From positions 1 through 64,000 of the forward strand of contig CANNDZ010000003.1 in the NCBI GenBank assembly GCA_947503575.1: 64,000 nt of DNA. The letters run 5' to 3'. This stretch comes from an uncultured Kordiimonas sp. Its GTDB lineage: Bacteria > Pseudomonadota > Alphaproteobacteria > Sphingomonadales > Kordiimonadaceae. Positions 56,517-64,000 of the stretch are shown piece after piece (position 1 is the stretch's first letter; the number at the start of each line of letters is the position of its first letter). The notes below the pieces were generated by a model. That model was not told the DNA's origin. It did no database searches and saw nothing but the letters and a program-made list of their open reading frames with translations. The translations under genes and the position numbers were made by a program.

Positions 56517-57188
56517 ATGAAGCCCAAGCTCTGTTCCCTAACCGCTCTGCTAGTGTTAGCCAGTGCCTCAGTAACTGCAGACGAAGTCCCCACTTTGTCC
56601 CGGACATGCGAGGAGGCGCTGGCGCGATCTGCCCTGCCCCAAACGATGCGAGAGACGGCTTCCGTCTTTGTTTACAGTGGCACAACCTTTGTTGAAGCGG
56701 TGTCAGGCAGTGGCCCCTTCACCTGCATTGTGGGACGAAATCATGCCCGATCTGTCGTGCCGCAATGTATGGACCGTGAGGGCCGGGACAAAATTCTGCC
56801 TACCATTATCCAAAACAGCGCAATGGCTTTGGCGGGTAAAACCACGAAAGAGATTGATGCAGCCCGCCAGGCTGACCTGAATGCCGGAAAACTGCAGGCA
56901 CCCATGCGCGCGGGTGTTTCCTATATGGCATCAGACTATAATCACATCTATTTTGAGGAAGGTGACCAGATACAAAAAATTCCACCCCATCTGATGTTTT
57001 ATGCACCCGGCGTCACGAACGTGGATATTGACGGTGCCACACCAAACGGCACCAGCTTCAAAGGCAGGCCTTTCATCATCGAACCAGGCCCGCACGGCTA
57101 TATGATAAGCTTTGTCGAAAAAGCAACTGATACCACAGAGGTGCAAGCCGCCTGTGCGGGTGAGCTAGGTTGGCTCGATAGAGGCTAA
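56517..57188 (+). CDS. Secreted protein of unknown function
   Basis: The 223-aa protein has a signal peptide (LCSLTALLVLASASVTA). Four cysteines (RTCEE, FTCIV, QCMD, QAACAG) may form disulfides. The second half includes MRAGVSYMASDYNHIYFEEGDQ and PHLMFYAPGVTNVDIDG, reminiscent of a secreted protein family in marine alphaproteobacteria, but I cannot name it. The second of two adjacent ATGs is chosen: AGGAGG lies 5 bases before it. It separates queCE from queF. Confidence 0.72.
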   Translation: MKPKLCSLTALLVLASASVTADEVPTLSRTCEEALARSALPQTMRETASVFVYSGTTFVEAVSGSGPFTCIVGRNHARSVVPQCMDREGRDKILPTIIQNSAMALAGKTTKEIDAARQADLNAGKLQAPMRAGVSYMASDYNHIYFEEGDQIQKIPPHLMFYAPGVTNVDIDGATPNGTSFKGRPFIIEPGPHGYMISFVEKATDTTEVQAACAGELGWLDRG

Positions 57189-57201
57189 ACGGGGGGAATA
57201 T

Positions 57202-57666
57202 TTATCCCCTGCCGCGGTATGTCGGGACATCCTGTTCAGGCACCCAAACACCCGTTGGCGCATCACCGGTTTGGAAAAACACATCAATCGGAATACCGCC
57301 GCGCGGGTACCAGTAACCGCCAAATCGCAACCATTTGGGTTTCATTTCTTCCACCAGGCGCTCGGCAATTCCCACCGTGCAATCCTCGTGAAAGGCAGCA
57401 TGGTTGCGGAAAGACTGCAAAAACAACTTCAGGCTTTTGCTTTCCACCAAAGTATCACCCGGCACATAGTCGAGTACCAAATGAGCGAAGTCAGGCTGGC
57501 CTGTCACCGGGCACAAACTCGTAAACTCCGGGCAGGTAAAGCGCACGCAATAATTGCTGTCAGGCCGCGGGTTTTTCACATACTCAAGCACCGCCTCCTC
57601 AGGGGTGTTGGCTGCCCCGCCAGTGCCGCCCAGTTGTTCCAGGCCTTCGTAAATCGACTTGCTCAT
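57202..57666 (-). CDS. queF: NADPH-dependent 7-cyano-7-deazaguanine reductase QueF
   Basis: QueF reduces preQ0 to preQ1 in queuosine synthesis. The 154-aa protein is the short, single-domain form: catalytic Cys in [19 protein letters not shown], the NADPH motif [17 protein letters not shown], and [13 protein letters not shown]. It is convergent with the upstream secreted-protein gene, 13 bp apart. Confidence 0.96.
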   Translation of the reverse strand: MSKSIYEGLEQLGGTGGAANTPEEAVLEYVKNPRPDSNYCVRFTCPEFTSLCPVTGQPDFAHLVLDYVPGDTLVESKSLKLFLQSFRNHAAFHEDCTVGIAERLVEEMKPKWLRFGGYWYPRGGIPIDVFFQTGDAPTGVWVPEQDVPTYRGRG

Positions 57667-57861
57667 CGCTTGTTTCCGTCCGGTTTAAAACATGCGCCAG
57701 CTATGCCCCCACCGCACATGGCTTGTCAAAAGCAAAATAGCCGCACCCTTCATCCTGAACAAATTCCTCACTGCCGATTCAAGGTTTGTTAAGGCCTGTT
57801 TGTTACTTTCGGGGCTCAATCAGGCGCTTGGTGCACAAGCACCGCAGATAAGGAGGATGCC

Positions 57862-58191
57862 ATGACATATGTTTGCTCACCGCGCTTTGCTCCTGGCCAG
57901 ATTGTATGCCATAAAATTCATGGCTATCGTGGCCTGATTTACGACGTGGATGGCCGGTTTTCCGAATCCGACGAATGGCGCGAAAAAATAGAAGCCTATC
58001 AGCAGGTCGAGGACATGCCCTGGTACCATGTGCTGGTGGACGGCGAGTCGCACACAACCTACGTTGCGGAAGAAAATCTAGAACTCGCCACCGGCGTTGA
58101 TAGCCAGCCAGACATAGACCACCCGCTAGTGCGGGACTTTTTCAAGCAAACAGGACATGACAGCCTGTCTGCACGCCGCAGCATCAACTGA
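57862..58191 (+). CDS. hspQ: Heat shock protein HspQ
   Basis: HspQ is a small hemimethylated-DNA-binding/YccV-like protein that modulates Lon protease in enterobacteria. The 109-aa product has FAPGQIVCHKIHGYRGLIYDVDGRF, DMPWYHVLVDGESHTTYVAEENLEL and a tail with HPLVRDFF, all typical. AAGGAGG lies 5 bases before the ATG. No heat-shock promoter was recognised with confidence. Confidence 0.9.
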   Translation: MTYVCSPRFAPGQIVCHKIHGYRGLIYDVDGRFSESDEWREKIEAYQQVEDMPWYHVLVDGESHTTYVAEENLELATGVDSQPDIDHPLVRDFFKQTGHDSLSARRSIN

Positions 58192-58281
58192 CCACACGCC
58201 AAGCTTTCCCTAATATGCCGCGTTGAAACTTGCTGCTGCCACGCCTATGGTGCAGCCAACAACAATCATGGCAGGCACAGC

Positions 58282-59139
58282 ATGGCAAACTCCCCGTTAA
58301 AAAGCGTTGAATGGCTCACGAAAAACCTCGGCCGCGAAAACCTAGTGGTTTTGGATGCGTCCTGGCACATGCCAGATAGCGGCCGCGACGCACTGGATGA
58401 ATACCGCGCAGCCCATATCCCCGGCGCCCTGTTTTTTGACATTGATGCCATTGTTGACCCATCCGCAGATCAGCCCCACACCATGCCGGGCGCGCGGGAC
58501 TTTGCTACTGCTGTAAAACGGCTCGGCATAACCAACGGCAGCAAGATCATTGTCTATGACAACAGCGACTTCCGCACCGCCGCGCGCGCATGGTGGATGT
58601 TCCGCGCTATGGGACACAAAAATGTTTATGTGCTTGATGGCGGCCTGCAGCTATGGAAAACGCAAAAACGCGCGACAGAGGGCGGTATTGTGCCCGCAAA
58701 GGAAAGCACCTATTTCGCAGACTACAAGCCTGCGCTCTATCTGACCAAAGATGATATTTTGACTAACCTGGACAATAACGCACGCCAGATTGTCGATGCG
58801 CGGGCAGCGGCACGCTTTGAAGGCACTGCGCCGGAGCCCCGCCCAGGCCTGCGATCAGGCCATATTCCAGGGGCAAAAAACCTGCCGTTTGGCTCTCTTT
58901 ACGATATAGACGGTACCATGCTGGATGATGAACAGTTGCGCGGAAAAATAGAGGCCGCAGGAATTGATTTGACTGCGCCGCTTGGCACAAGCTGCGGTTC
59001 TGGCGTTACGGCTTGCTGCGTTGCACTCGCCTTCGCCAAACTGGGCAAATGGGACACCGCCGTTTATGACGGCTCCTGGAGCGAATGGGGAATTGCTGAC
59101 GATCTACCCATTGAGACCGGCCCCTCAAACAACCTTTAA
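58282..59139 (+). CDS. sseA: 3-mercaptopyruvate sulfurtransferase-like protein
   Basis: The 285-aa protein has two rhodanese domains. The active-site loop in the second is C238-G-S-G-V-T in GTSCGSGVTACC, the mercaptopyruvate sulfurtransferase type rather than the thiosulfate type. LVVLDASWHMPDSGRDALDEYRAAHIPGALFFD is the usual first-domain start. The gene symbol is by family. It has no signal peptide. Confidence 0.92.
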   Translation: MANSPLKSVEWLTKNLGRENLVVLDASWHMPDSGRDALDEYRAAHIPGALFFDIDAIVDPSADQPHTMPGARDFATAVKRLGITNGSKIIVYDNSDFRTAARAWWMFRAMGHKNVYVLDGGLQLWKTQKRATEGGIVPAKESTYFADYKPALYLTKDDILTNLDNNARQIVDARAAARFEGTAPEPRPGLRSGHIPGAKNLPFGSLYDIDGTMLDDEQLRGKIEAAGIDLTAPLGTSCGSGVTACCVALAFAKLGKWDTAVYDGSWSEWGIADDLPIETGPSNNL

Positions 59140-59256
59140 GGGTACTGGTATTCATTTTCCGTTCATATTCCAAAGCAATAATTGTGCGGCTGATTGGGGG
59201 TCAATCAGTATATTTTGAAAAATGCCTTTGGATGATATTCTGATGTGAGGGAAGTT

Positions 59257-59874
59257 ATGGCTGAAGAGACGACACAAACGGATAACGACGACGAAGGCCC
59301 CTGGCCGGTTGAGCCGGATGGAGGCCCAGGTGATGGCGCAGGCCCACCAGGCGACGGCGAAAATGAAGGCCCTTGGCCTGTTGAGCCTGATGGCGGTATC
59401 GGTGACGGTGCAGGACCGCCCGGTGACGGCGAAGACGAAGGCCCTTGGCCGGTGGAACCCGATGGCGGTATCGGTGACGGTGCCGGACCTCCACCCGGAT
59501 ACGATGAGGGGCCATGGCCCGTAGAACCAGACGGCGGCATTGGTGATGGTGCAAGGCCGCTTCCGATCGTTGTTTCCGCAGAGAAGCAAGACAATGGAAT
59601 GATCACTGCTAGTGACGATGCGGAAACATTCATCTTCGCAAGCGATGGCGGGAACACCGCTATAATGGGGTTTGATACAACCAACGATGCACTCGATTTC
59701 TCGCGGTTCAATGATGTTTCAGATATCGAAGACCTGATCGCTGCGTCCTGGAACCTGACAGACGTCACAACAGGCGTCACAACAGGTATCATAATCAGTT
59801 TCGGCGACCAACAGTATGGTTATGTTGAAGGCATCGCGGTTGAAGACCTAAGCGATCTGACTATTCTTTTCTAG
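59257..59874 (+). CDS. WPVEPDGG-repeat protein with RTX-like C-terminal module
   Basis: I do not recognise this 205-aa protein. Residues 13-103 are four near-identical repeats of EGPWPVEPDGGIGDGAGPP plus a variable acidic spacer. Residues 110-205 (DDAETFIFASDGGNTAIMGF, DALDFSRFNDVSD) resemble the C-terminal module of RTX and M10 proteins, which carries a type I secretion signal. There is no N-terminal signal peptide and the protein ends in a hydrophobic LTILF. It is probably secreted by type I secretion, with the repeats as a Pro/Gly-rich display or binding region. ATG 59257 has AGGGA 6 bases upstream. Confidence 0.78.
   Translation: MAEETTQTDNDDEGPWPVEPDGGPGDGAGPPGDGENEGPWPVEPDGGIGDGAGPPGDGEDEGPWPVEPDGGIGDGAGPPPGYDEGPWPVEPDGGIGDGARPLPIVVSAEKQDNGMITASDDAETFIFASDGGNTAIMGFDTTNDALDFSRFNDVSDIEDLIAASWNLTDVTTGVTTGIIISFGDQQYGYVEGIAVEDLSDLTILF
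59293..59565 (+). repeat. Four in-frame tandem repeats (72, 72, 69 and 60 bp)
   Basis: Units start at 59293, 59365, 59437 and 59506. Each begins GAAGGCCC or a close variant and encodes EGPWPVEPDGG. The first two units are the same length; the third is one codon shorter and the fourth is truncated. The coding differences are mostly silent. Confidence 0.9.
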
Positions 59875-59909
59875 TCAATAGCGTCGGGGTAGCCTGCAGG
59901 CTGCCCCGT

Positions 59910-59963
59910 ACAAACTCTGACGTCACGACAAACTCTGGCGTTGCAAAAAACTCTGGCGTTGCA
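59910..59963. repeat. 18-bp tandem repeat, three copies
   Basis: Units at 59910, 59928 and 59946 follow ACAAACTCTGGCGTTGCA, the first with a few changes. It is non-coding, just after the WPVEPDGG-repeat gene. Confidence 0.8.
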
Positions 59964-60014
59964 GCGCCGGGTCATCATCAATAGTCTAACCGTCTTATAG
60001 TGACGGAGCGACAG

Positions 60015-61196
60015 ATGACAGACAGTGAAGATACAAAACTGATAACAGGCGGTCGCCGCAAGGAATGGACCCACGGTGTTGTTAATCCGCCAGTTTACCG
60101 GGCATCCACCTGCCTGTTTGACAGTTATGCCCATCTGCGCGAACGCATTGCGGACCCCTCTGCCAAACAATTGTTTTACGGCCGCAAGGGAACCCCGACT
60201 CAGTGGGCGCTGGAGGAAGCGCTAACCGACCTTGAAGGTGCAGACGGGACGATGCTGTTTCCCAGCGGCATTGCCGCTGTCACAACAGCGATTCTATCGC
60301 TGGTTAAAGCGGGTGACCATATCCTGATTACCGATAGCGCGTATGAACCAACCCGTACTTTCGCCAACGGCATCCTGCAAGCCATGAACATCGAGACAGA
60401 ATTTTATGACCCGATGATTGGCGGCAATATCAGCACTCTATTGCGCGAAAACACCAGCGTAATCGTCACAGAAAGCCCCGGGTCCCTGACCTTTGAAATT
60501 CAGGACATACCCGCCATTGTTGCTGCCGCAAAGGCAAACGGCACCTGCACAGTGACCGATAACACATGGGCGACGCCCTTGTTGTTTAAACCGCTGGATC
60601 ACGGTGTTGATATATCGGTGGAAGCCTGCACCAAATATATTGGCGGGCATTCAGACTCGATGATAGGCAGCGCCAGCGCCAAAGGCGAGGTATGGAAAAA
60701 ACTGAGCCGCACAGCATACCAAATGGGACATATGGTATCGCCTGATGACGCGTTTTTGACATCACGAGGCCTGCGCACACTTGGTATCCGCATGAAAGCA
60801 CATCAGGAAAACGCACTGAAAGTTGCAGCATGGCTGAAAGATCATCCGATGGTGGAAAGCGTTCTTCACCCTGCGTTTGAAGACTGCCCCGGTCACGACT
60901 TGTGGAAACGCGATTTCAAAGGCAGCAGTGGCTTATTTTCTATTGTTCTGAAAACCGGAGACTACCCAGACACAGCGACCATGGTAGATGATATGCGCCT
61001 GTTTAAAATGGGGTTCAGTTGGGGAGGATATGAAAGCTTGATACTGCCCAGCAACCCAACGCATTGCCGGTCTGCTGTACCGTGGCAGGCACCGGGGCCT
61101 GTGCTGCGGCTGCATATCGGCCTTGAAGACACAGATGACCTGATCGCGGACCTGGAAGACGGGCTGGAGCGATACCGCCTTCGGGTTGGGCGCTAA
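60015..61196 (+). CDS. Cystathionine beta-lyase / Cys-Met PLP enzyme
   Basis: The 393-aa protein is a fold-type I PLP enzyme of the Cys/Met metabolism family. The Schiff-base lysine is K207 in EACTKYIGGHSD; FYGRKGTPTQWALEEALTDLEG and VTDNTWATPLLFKPLDHG are typical of the cystathionine beta-lyase (MetC) branch of alphaproteobacteria. It should release homocysteine from cystathionine. ATG 60015 has GGAG 8 bases upstream. It precedes modB by 10 bp and is probably co-transcribed with it. Confidence 0.88.
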   Translation: MTDSEDTKLITGGRRKEWTHGVVNPPVYRASTCLFDSYAHLRERIADPSAKQLFYGRKGTPTQWALEEALTDLEGADGTMLFPSGIAAVTTAILSLVKAGDHILITDSAYEPTRTFANGILQAMNIETEFYDPMIGGNISTLLRENTSVIVTESPGSLTFEIQDIPAIVAAAKANGTCTVTDNTWATPLLFKPLDHGVDISVEACTKYIGGHSDSMIGSASAKGEVWKKLSRTAYQMGHMVSPDDAFLTSRGLRTLGIRMKAHQENALKVAAWLKDHPMVESVLHPAFEDCPGHDLWKRDFKGSSGLFSIVLKTGDYPDTATMVDDMRLFKMGFSWGGYESLILPSNPTHCRSAVPWQAPGPVLRLHIGLEDTDDLIADLEDGLERYRLRVGR

Positions 61197-61206
61197 TAAG
61201 GACCAA

Positions 61207-61902
61207 ATGGTGTTGCAGCCGACGGAAATTGAAGCTGTGTTGCTGAGCGTACGTGTTGCGCTGGTGGCTACAATTGCGGGCTTGCCGTTTGCCATCGGCA
61301 TTGCTTACTGGTTGGCAAACACGCCTGCCCGTGGCCGCATAGTGGTGGACACGTTGATTCAGATCCCGCTGGTGGTGCCGCCGGTTGTTGTGGGCTTTGC
61401 CCTTCTACTGGTGTTTTCGGTCAACAGCCCGGTGGGTGCATGGATGCAAGACTATGGCCTTAACCCAGCGTTTACCTGGGTTGCTGCGGCAATTGCAAGC
61501 GGCATTATGGCCTTTCCCCTGATGGTACGCAGTTTGCGGCAAGCCTTTGAGGCCGAACCACCCGCCTACGCCGATGCGGCAAAAACCCTTGGCGTAGATG
61601 GTAGTGCGCGGTTTTTTAGGGTCAGCTTACCGCTTGCTATGCCTGGCTTGATTTCTGCCAGTGTCTTGGGTTTCGCACGCGCCATTGGTGAATTTGGCGC
61701 AACAATCACCTTTGCCGCCAACATACCGGGATTGACGCAAACCTTACCGCTTGCGCTGTATACTGCGGCACAATCCCCGGGCGGCGAAGAAGCCGGTTTG
61801 CGGCTTGCACTCCTCAGCTTAATCCCCGCTGTTGGCAGCTTATTGGTTGCTGAGTGGTTGCACCGCCGCCAAGACCCAAACAGAGCGCGCGACAATGTTT
61901 GA
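61207..61902 (+). CDS. modB: Molybdate ABC transporter permease ModB
   Basis: The 231-aa inner-membrane permease has about five hydrophobic segments and the binding-protein-dependent transport motif EAxxxG-like YADAAKTLGVDGSARFFRVSLPLAMPGLISA. The overall pattern, including LARAIGEFGATI-type FARAIGEFGATITFAANIPG, is that of ModB rather than sulfate or thiosulfate permeases. ATG 61207 has AAGGA 6 bases upstream. It overlaps modC by 8 bp. Confidence 0.9.
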   Translation: MVLQPTEIEAVLLSVRVALVATIAGLPFAIGIAYWLANTPARGRIVVDTLIQIPLVVPPVVVGFALLLVFSVNSPVGAWMQDYGLNPAFTWVAAAIASGIMAFPLMVRSLRQAFEAEPPAYADAAKTLGVDGSARFFRVSLPLAMPGLISASVLGFARAIGEFGATITFAANIPGLTQTLPLALYTAAQSPGGEEAGLRLALLSLIPAVGSLLVAEWLHRRQDPNRARDNV

Positions 61903-62974
61903 CGCAGACATCCAGTGGACCCAGAACCAGCAGCATGCGCGGGCCGCATTCTCGCTGGCCACCGGCATCACAGCCCTAATCGGACCATCTGGTGCGGGGA
62001 AAACCACTCTCGCGCGGTTTATATGCGGCCTAGACAAACCGATGGGTGGACATATGCGGTTTGACAAGCAAACGCTGTTTCATGCCCAGAAACGAGTTTT
62101 TATACCGGCTGCGAACCGCAATATTGGGCTGGTGGCACAGGATGCTGGGTTGTTTCCACACCTTAATGCGGAAAAAAACATCGGTTTTGCACCCACAAGC
62201 ACACCAGAAAGCCGCGCAAAGGCCATTGAAACAATGGACTGCAAACATTTATTGCAGCGGTTACCTCAAACCCTGTCCGGCGGGGAACGTCGGCGGGTCG
62301 CCATTGCCCGGACGTTGGCTGCCAACCCAAGGCTGATCATTCTGGATGAACCCATGACTGGCCTTGACCCAAAGGCGCGACAGGAAATTTTGCCGTTTAT
62401 CAAGGCGCTTAACCGCAAGGATGGTGTGCCCGTATTATTCATCACTCATCAGATTGAGGACATGCTGGCGATTGCAGACCATGCCCTATTGATGGCGCCT
62501 GGCAAGATTGTCGCTGCAGGAAGCCTGGAGGATATTGTTGCGAGCCCGGACTGCGCGCGCCTATTGGGCCTGTCTGATGCTGGCCAACTGTTGCGGGGCA
62601 CAGTAAAAAACCGCCAGGACGGCATGATTATTGTGGATGCAGCAGGTACAAAGATTTGTTTGCCAGACAGCGGCGAAAACACAGGAGCGGAGGTGACGCT
62701 GCGCGTAATGGCGTCAGACATCGCCGTTGCAAAACAGCCCGTTGAGGGCATCAGTGTGATCAATCAGTTACCCGCTCAGATCCTCAAAGTTGAGAGTGCC
62801 GAGCACAGCGCAACCATTCATCTTGCGCTGGAACCATCAGGTTTTTTGATAAAAAGCAATGTTGCCGGGCCAACGGTTGCACGCTTAAATTTGAGTGAAG
62901 GTGACACGGTATGGGCGTTGATCAAGGCTGTATCGGTCAAGGATGTCGTTCTACCACCCGCGCCGTGCGCTTAA
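61895..62974 (+). CDS. modC: Molybdate ABC transporter ATP-binding protein ModC
   Basis: The 359-aa ATPase has Walker A GPSGAGKTT (30-38), signature LSGGE (127-131), Walker B LIILDE (147-152), and a C-terminal MOP-like domain from about residue 225 that binds molybdate in ModC. It overlaps modB. No modA gene is adjacent, which is unusual (see findings). Confidence 0.93.
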   Translation: MFDADIQWTQNQQHARAAFSLATGITALIGPSGAGKTTLARFICGLDKPMGGHMRFDKQTLFHAQKRVFIPAANRNIGLVAQDAGLFPHLNAEKNIGFAPTSTPESRAKAIETMDCKHLLQRLPQTLSGGERRRVAIARTLAANPRLIILDEPMTGLDPKARQEILPFIKALNRKDGVPVLFITHQIEDMLAIADHALLMAPGKIVAAGSLEDIVASPDCARLLGLSDAGQLLRGTVKNRQDGMIIVDAAGTKICLPDSGENTGAEVTLRVMASDIAVAKQPVEGISVINQLPAQILKVESAEHSATIHLALEPSGFLIKSNVAGPTVARLNLSEGDTVWALIKAVSVKDVVLPPAPCA

Positions 62975-62987
62975 AGGATACAAGCGA

Positions 62988-64000
62988 CTAGAAACGATGC
63001 CGGTACGCCACCTGAAAAATACTTTGGGACTGGTCGGGGGCAAAACCGATATCCCGACGCGCCGTGCGTTTGCTGTCGATGTACAGATATTCCGCCATCA
63101 GCGTGCTTTTACGGCCCAATTCAACAACGTAAGCGCCGGTTAGCGCGATACCGGCCTCATTATTGTTGTCGCGGCGCACAAAGGCATGGTCGGTCGTTTC
63201 AAACCAGTCAAACCGCGCCGACAGCCGATGATCACCAAACTTTTTGGTCGCCAGGACAAAAGCTGACTCAAAATCCATGTCGATATACCGTGTCCCCGCC
63301 ATTGGTCTAAACTCACCCATTCGGGTATTGCCGGTCATATATTGTGCGATCAGATGGATGTCTGAAACCACATCACCTTCGGCATAAAAGTTCCAAAATC
63401 GGGTATCCCAGCCATATTGTTCGCGGTCGATGGCCTCCGGGTCGGCTCGGTTATCATAATAAAAGGCACCCAGTTTCCAGTTACGGTTGTATGTCCAGTC
63501 AACCGCGCCGTAGAACCCGACACGGTTGTCTATTTCCGCCACAGGCTCCACCCAAAGAGGTTGCTTGACGAACGTGCTGTCTGCACCGATTTGCGGCAAC
63601 GGTGCCAACGGCAACTGCGAAAAGGCACCACCTTTCACATCATTAAGCGCCCACCCCCGGAAGGCCAGCAACGTGCCTGCAGGGTCATTAAAGCCAAAGA
63701 CCGCAGCCGTAAAATCAAGCTGGAACGTTTCCCGGCGCACACTTGCTTTGGCTTCCAGACCCAGTGTGCGGATTTCTTCCCCAATCCAGGAGTTAATTGC
63801 AGACGGCGTTATGGTGTAAGGGCTGGTCCAGGCAACCCCGACGTTTTCACGGGAAATATGCGGGAAAAACAGGCCGGCACGAAAACTGTACCGCGTGCGC
63901 GATGTTGGTGCCGGAGCGTACTTCAGGTAGGCTTCAACAAAATCAACAGGGCCATCCTGGATTTCATCAAACTTGGCATGAACAAAGGCCGACCATTCCC
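62988..64000 (-). CDS. Outer membrane porin-like protein (partial, 5' end outside window)
   Basis: The reading frame is open to the window edge, so the N-terminus is missing. The visible 337 residues are strand-rich with aromatic girdles (WNFYAEGDVVSDIHLIAQYMTG, RLSARFDWFETTDHAFV, STLMAEYLYIDSKRTARRD) and end in YRHRF, the C-terminal Phe typical of outer-membrane barrels. NVGVAWTSPYTITPSAINSWIGEE resembles alphaproteobacterial porin-like proteins related to OprO/OprP. It is convergent with modC, 13 bp apart. Confidence 0.8.
   Translation of the reverse strand, partial: EWSAFVHAKFDEIQDGPVDFVEAYLKYAPAPTSRTRYSFRAGLFFPHISRENVGVAWTSPYTITPSAINSWIGEEIRTLGLEAKASVRRETFQLDFTAAVFGFNDPAGTLLAFRGWALNDVKGGAFSQLPLAPLPQIGADSTFVKQPLWVEPVAEIDNRVGFYGAVDWTYNRNWKLGAFYYDNRADPEAIDREQYGWDTRFWNFYAEGDVVSDIHLIAQYMTGNTRMGEFRPMAGTRYIDMDFESAFVLATKKFGDHRLSARFDWFETTDHAFVRRDNNNEAGIALTGAYVVELGRKSTLMAEYLYIDSKRTARRDIGFAPDQSQSIFQVAYRHRF

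Noticed and set aside
59884-59907. GC-rich hairpin after the WPVEPDGG gene
   Set aside because: The stem is good but there is no T-run, so it was not called a terminator.

Overview
The window reads as a stretch of chromosome from a free-living, aerobic alphaproteobacterium of moderate GC content. The assignment rests on several gene orders that are typical of the class: aminotransferase-hom-glpX-recJ; yajC-secD-secF with a Mth938-like gene; an AAA ATPase (DUF815) convergent with a LysM/M23 lipoprotein; surE-serS-tatC-tatB-tatA-scpB-scpA-(M50-like)-nagZ-SPOR-argS-dgt followed by erpA and xth; and valS-popZ-tolC-PCMT-like. A PopZ homologue is itself an alphaproteobacterial hallmark. I cannot name a genus. 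The Kordiimonas/Emcibacter part of the class would fit, but that is a guess. No phage, IS element, integrase or CRISPR array is visible.

Layout. 1-6.3 kb, minus strand: tRNA-Glu and the threonine/methionine-branch and gluconeogenesis operon ending in recJ. 6.4-9.9 kb: protein export (yajC, secD, secF). 10-20 kb: an ATPase, a LysM/M23 lipoprotein, an inserted block (amidohydrolase lipoprotein, PhyH-type dioxygenase, small membrane protein), then surE, serS and the complete tatABC set. 19-26.5 kb: scpAB (chromosome condensation), a catalytically degenerate M50 protein, nagZ, SPOR protein, argS, dgt. 26.7-34.2 kb: erpA, xth, panD, ilvD and several secreted, membrane or sensory proteins. 34-43.2 kb: valS, two tandem two-lobed retropepsin-like proteins, popZ, an RTX protein, tolC and a PCMT-like methyltransferase. 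43.5-47.2 kb: a histidine phosphatase, tRNA-Cys, a PD40 protein, an alpha/beta hydrolase and tRNA-Asn. 47-53.5 kb: two duplicated S9 peptidases, an OmpA-family protein and a small secreted protein. 53.7-59.1 kb: a dicarboxylate symporter, queC/queE/queF (preQ0/preQ1 synthesis for queuosine), hspQ and a sulfurtransferase. 59.2-64 kb: a repeat-bearing RTX-type protein, a Met/Cys lyase, modBC and a partial porin.

How the genes work together. Export and envelope functions dominate. Sec accessory proteins, Tat translocase, TolC, OmpA, SPOR and M23 division proteins serve a window that also encodes many signal-peptide proteins. Two proteins with RTX-like C-terminal modules (40.2 and 59.3 kb) are probable type I secretion substrates, one next to tolC. 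The secreted S9 peptidases, the amidohydrolase lipoprotein and the symporter suggest growth on peptides and organic acids.

The points most worth a second look are: the tandem two-lobed aspartic-protease-like pair beside popZ; the M50 family protein whose HExxH has become RExxR; the WPVEPDGG repeat protein with an RTX-like tail; and the duplicated S9 peptidase genes that each carry the same terminator stem.
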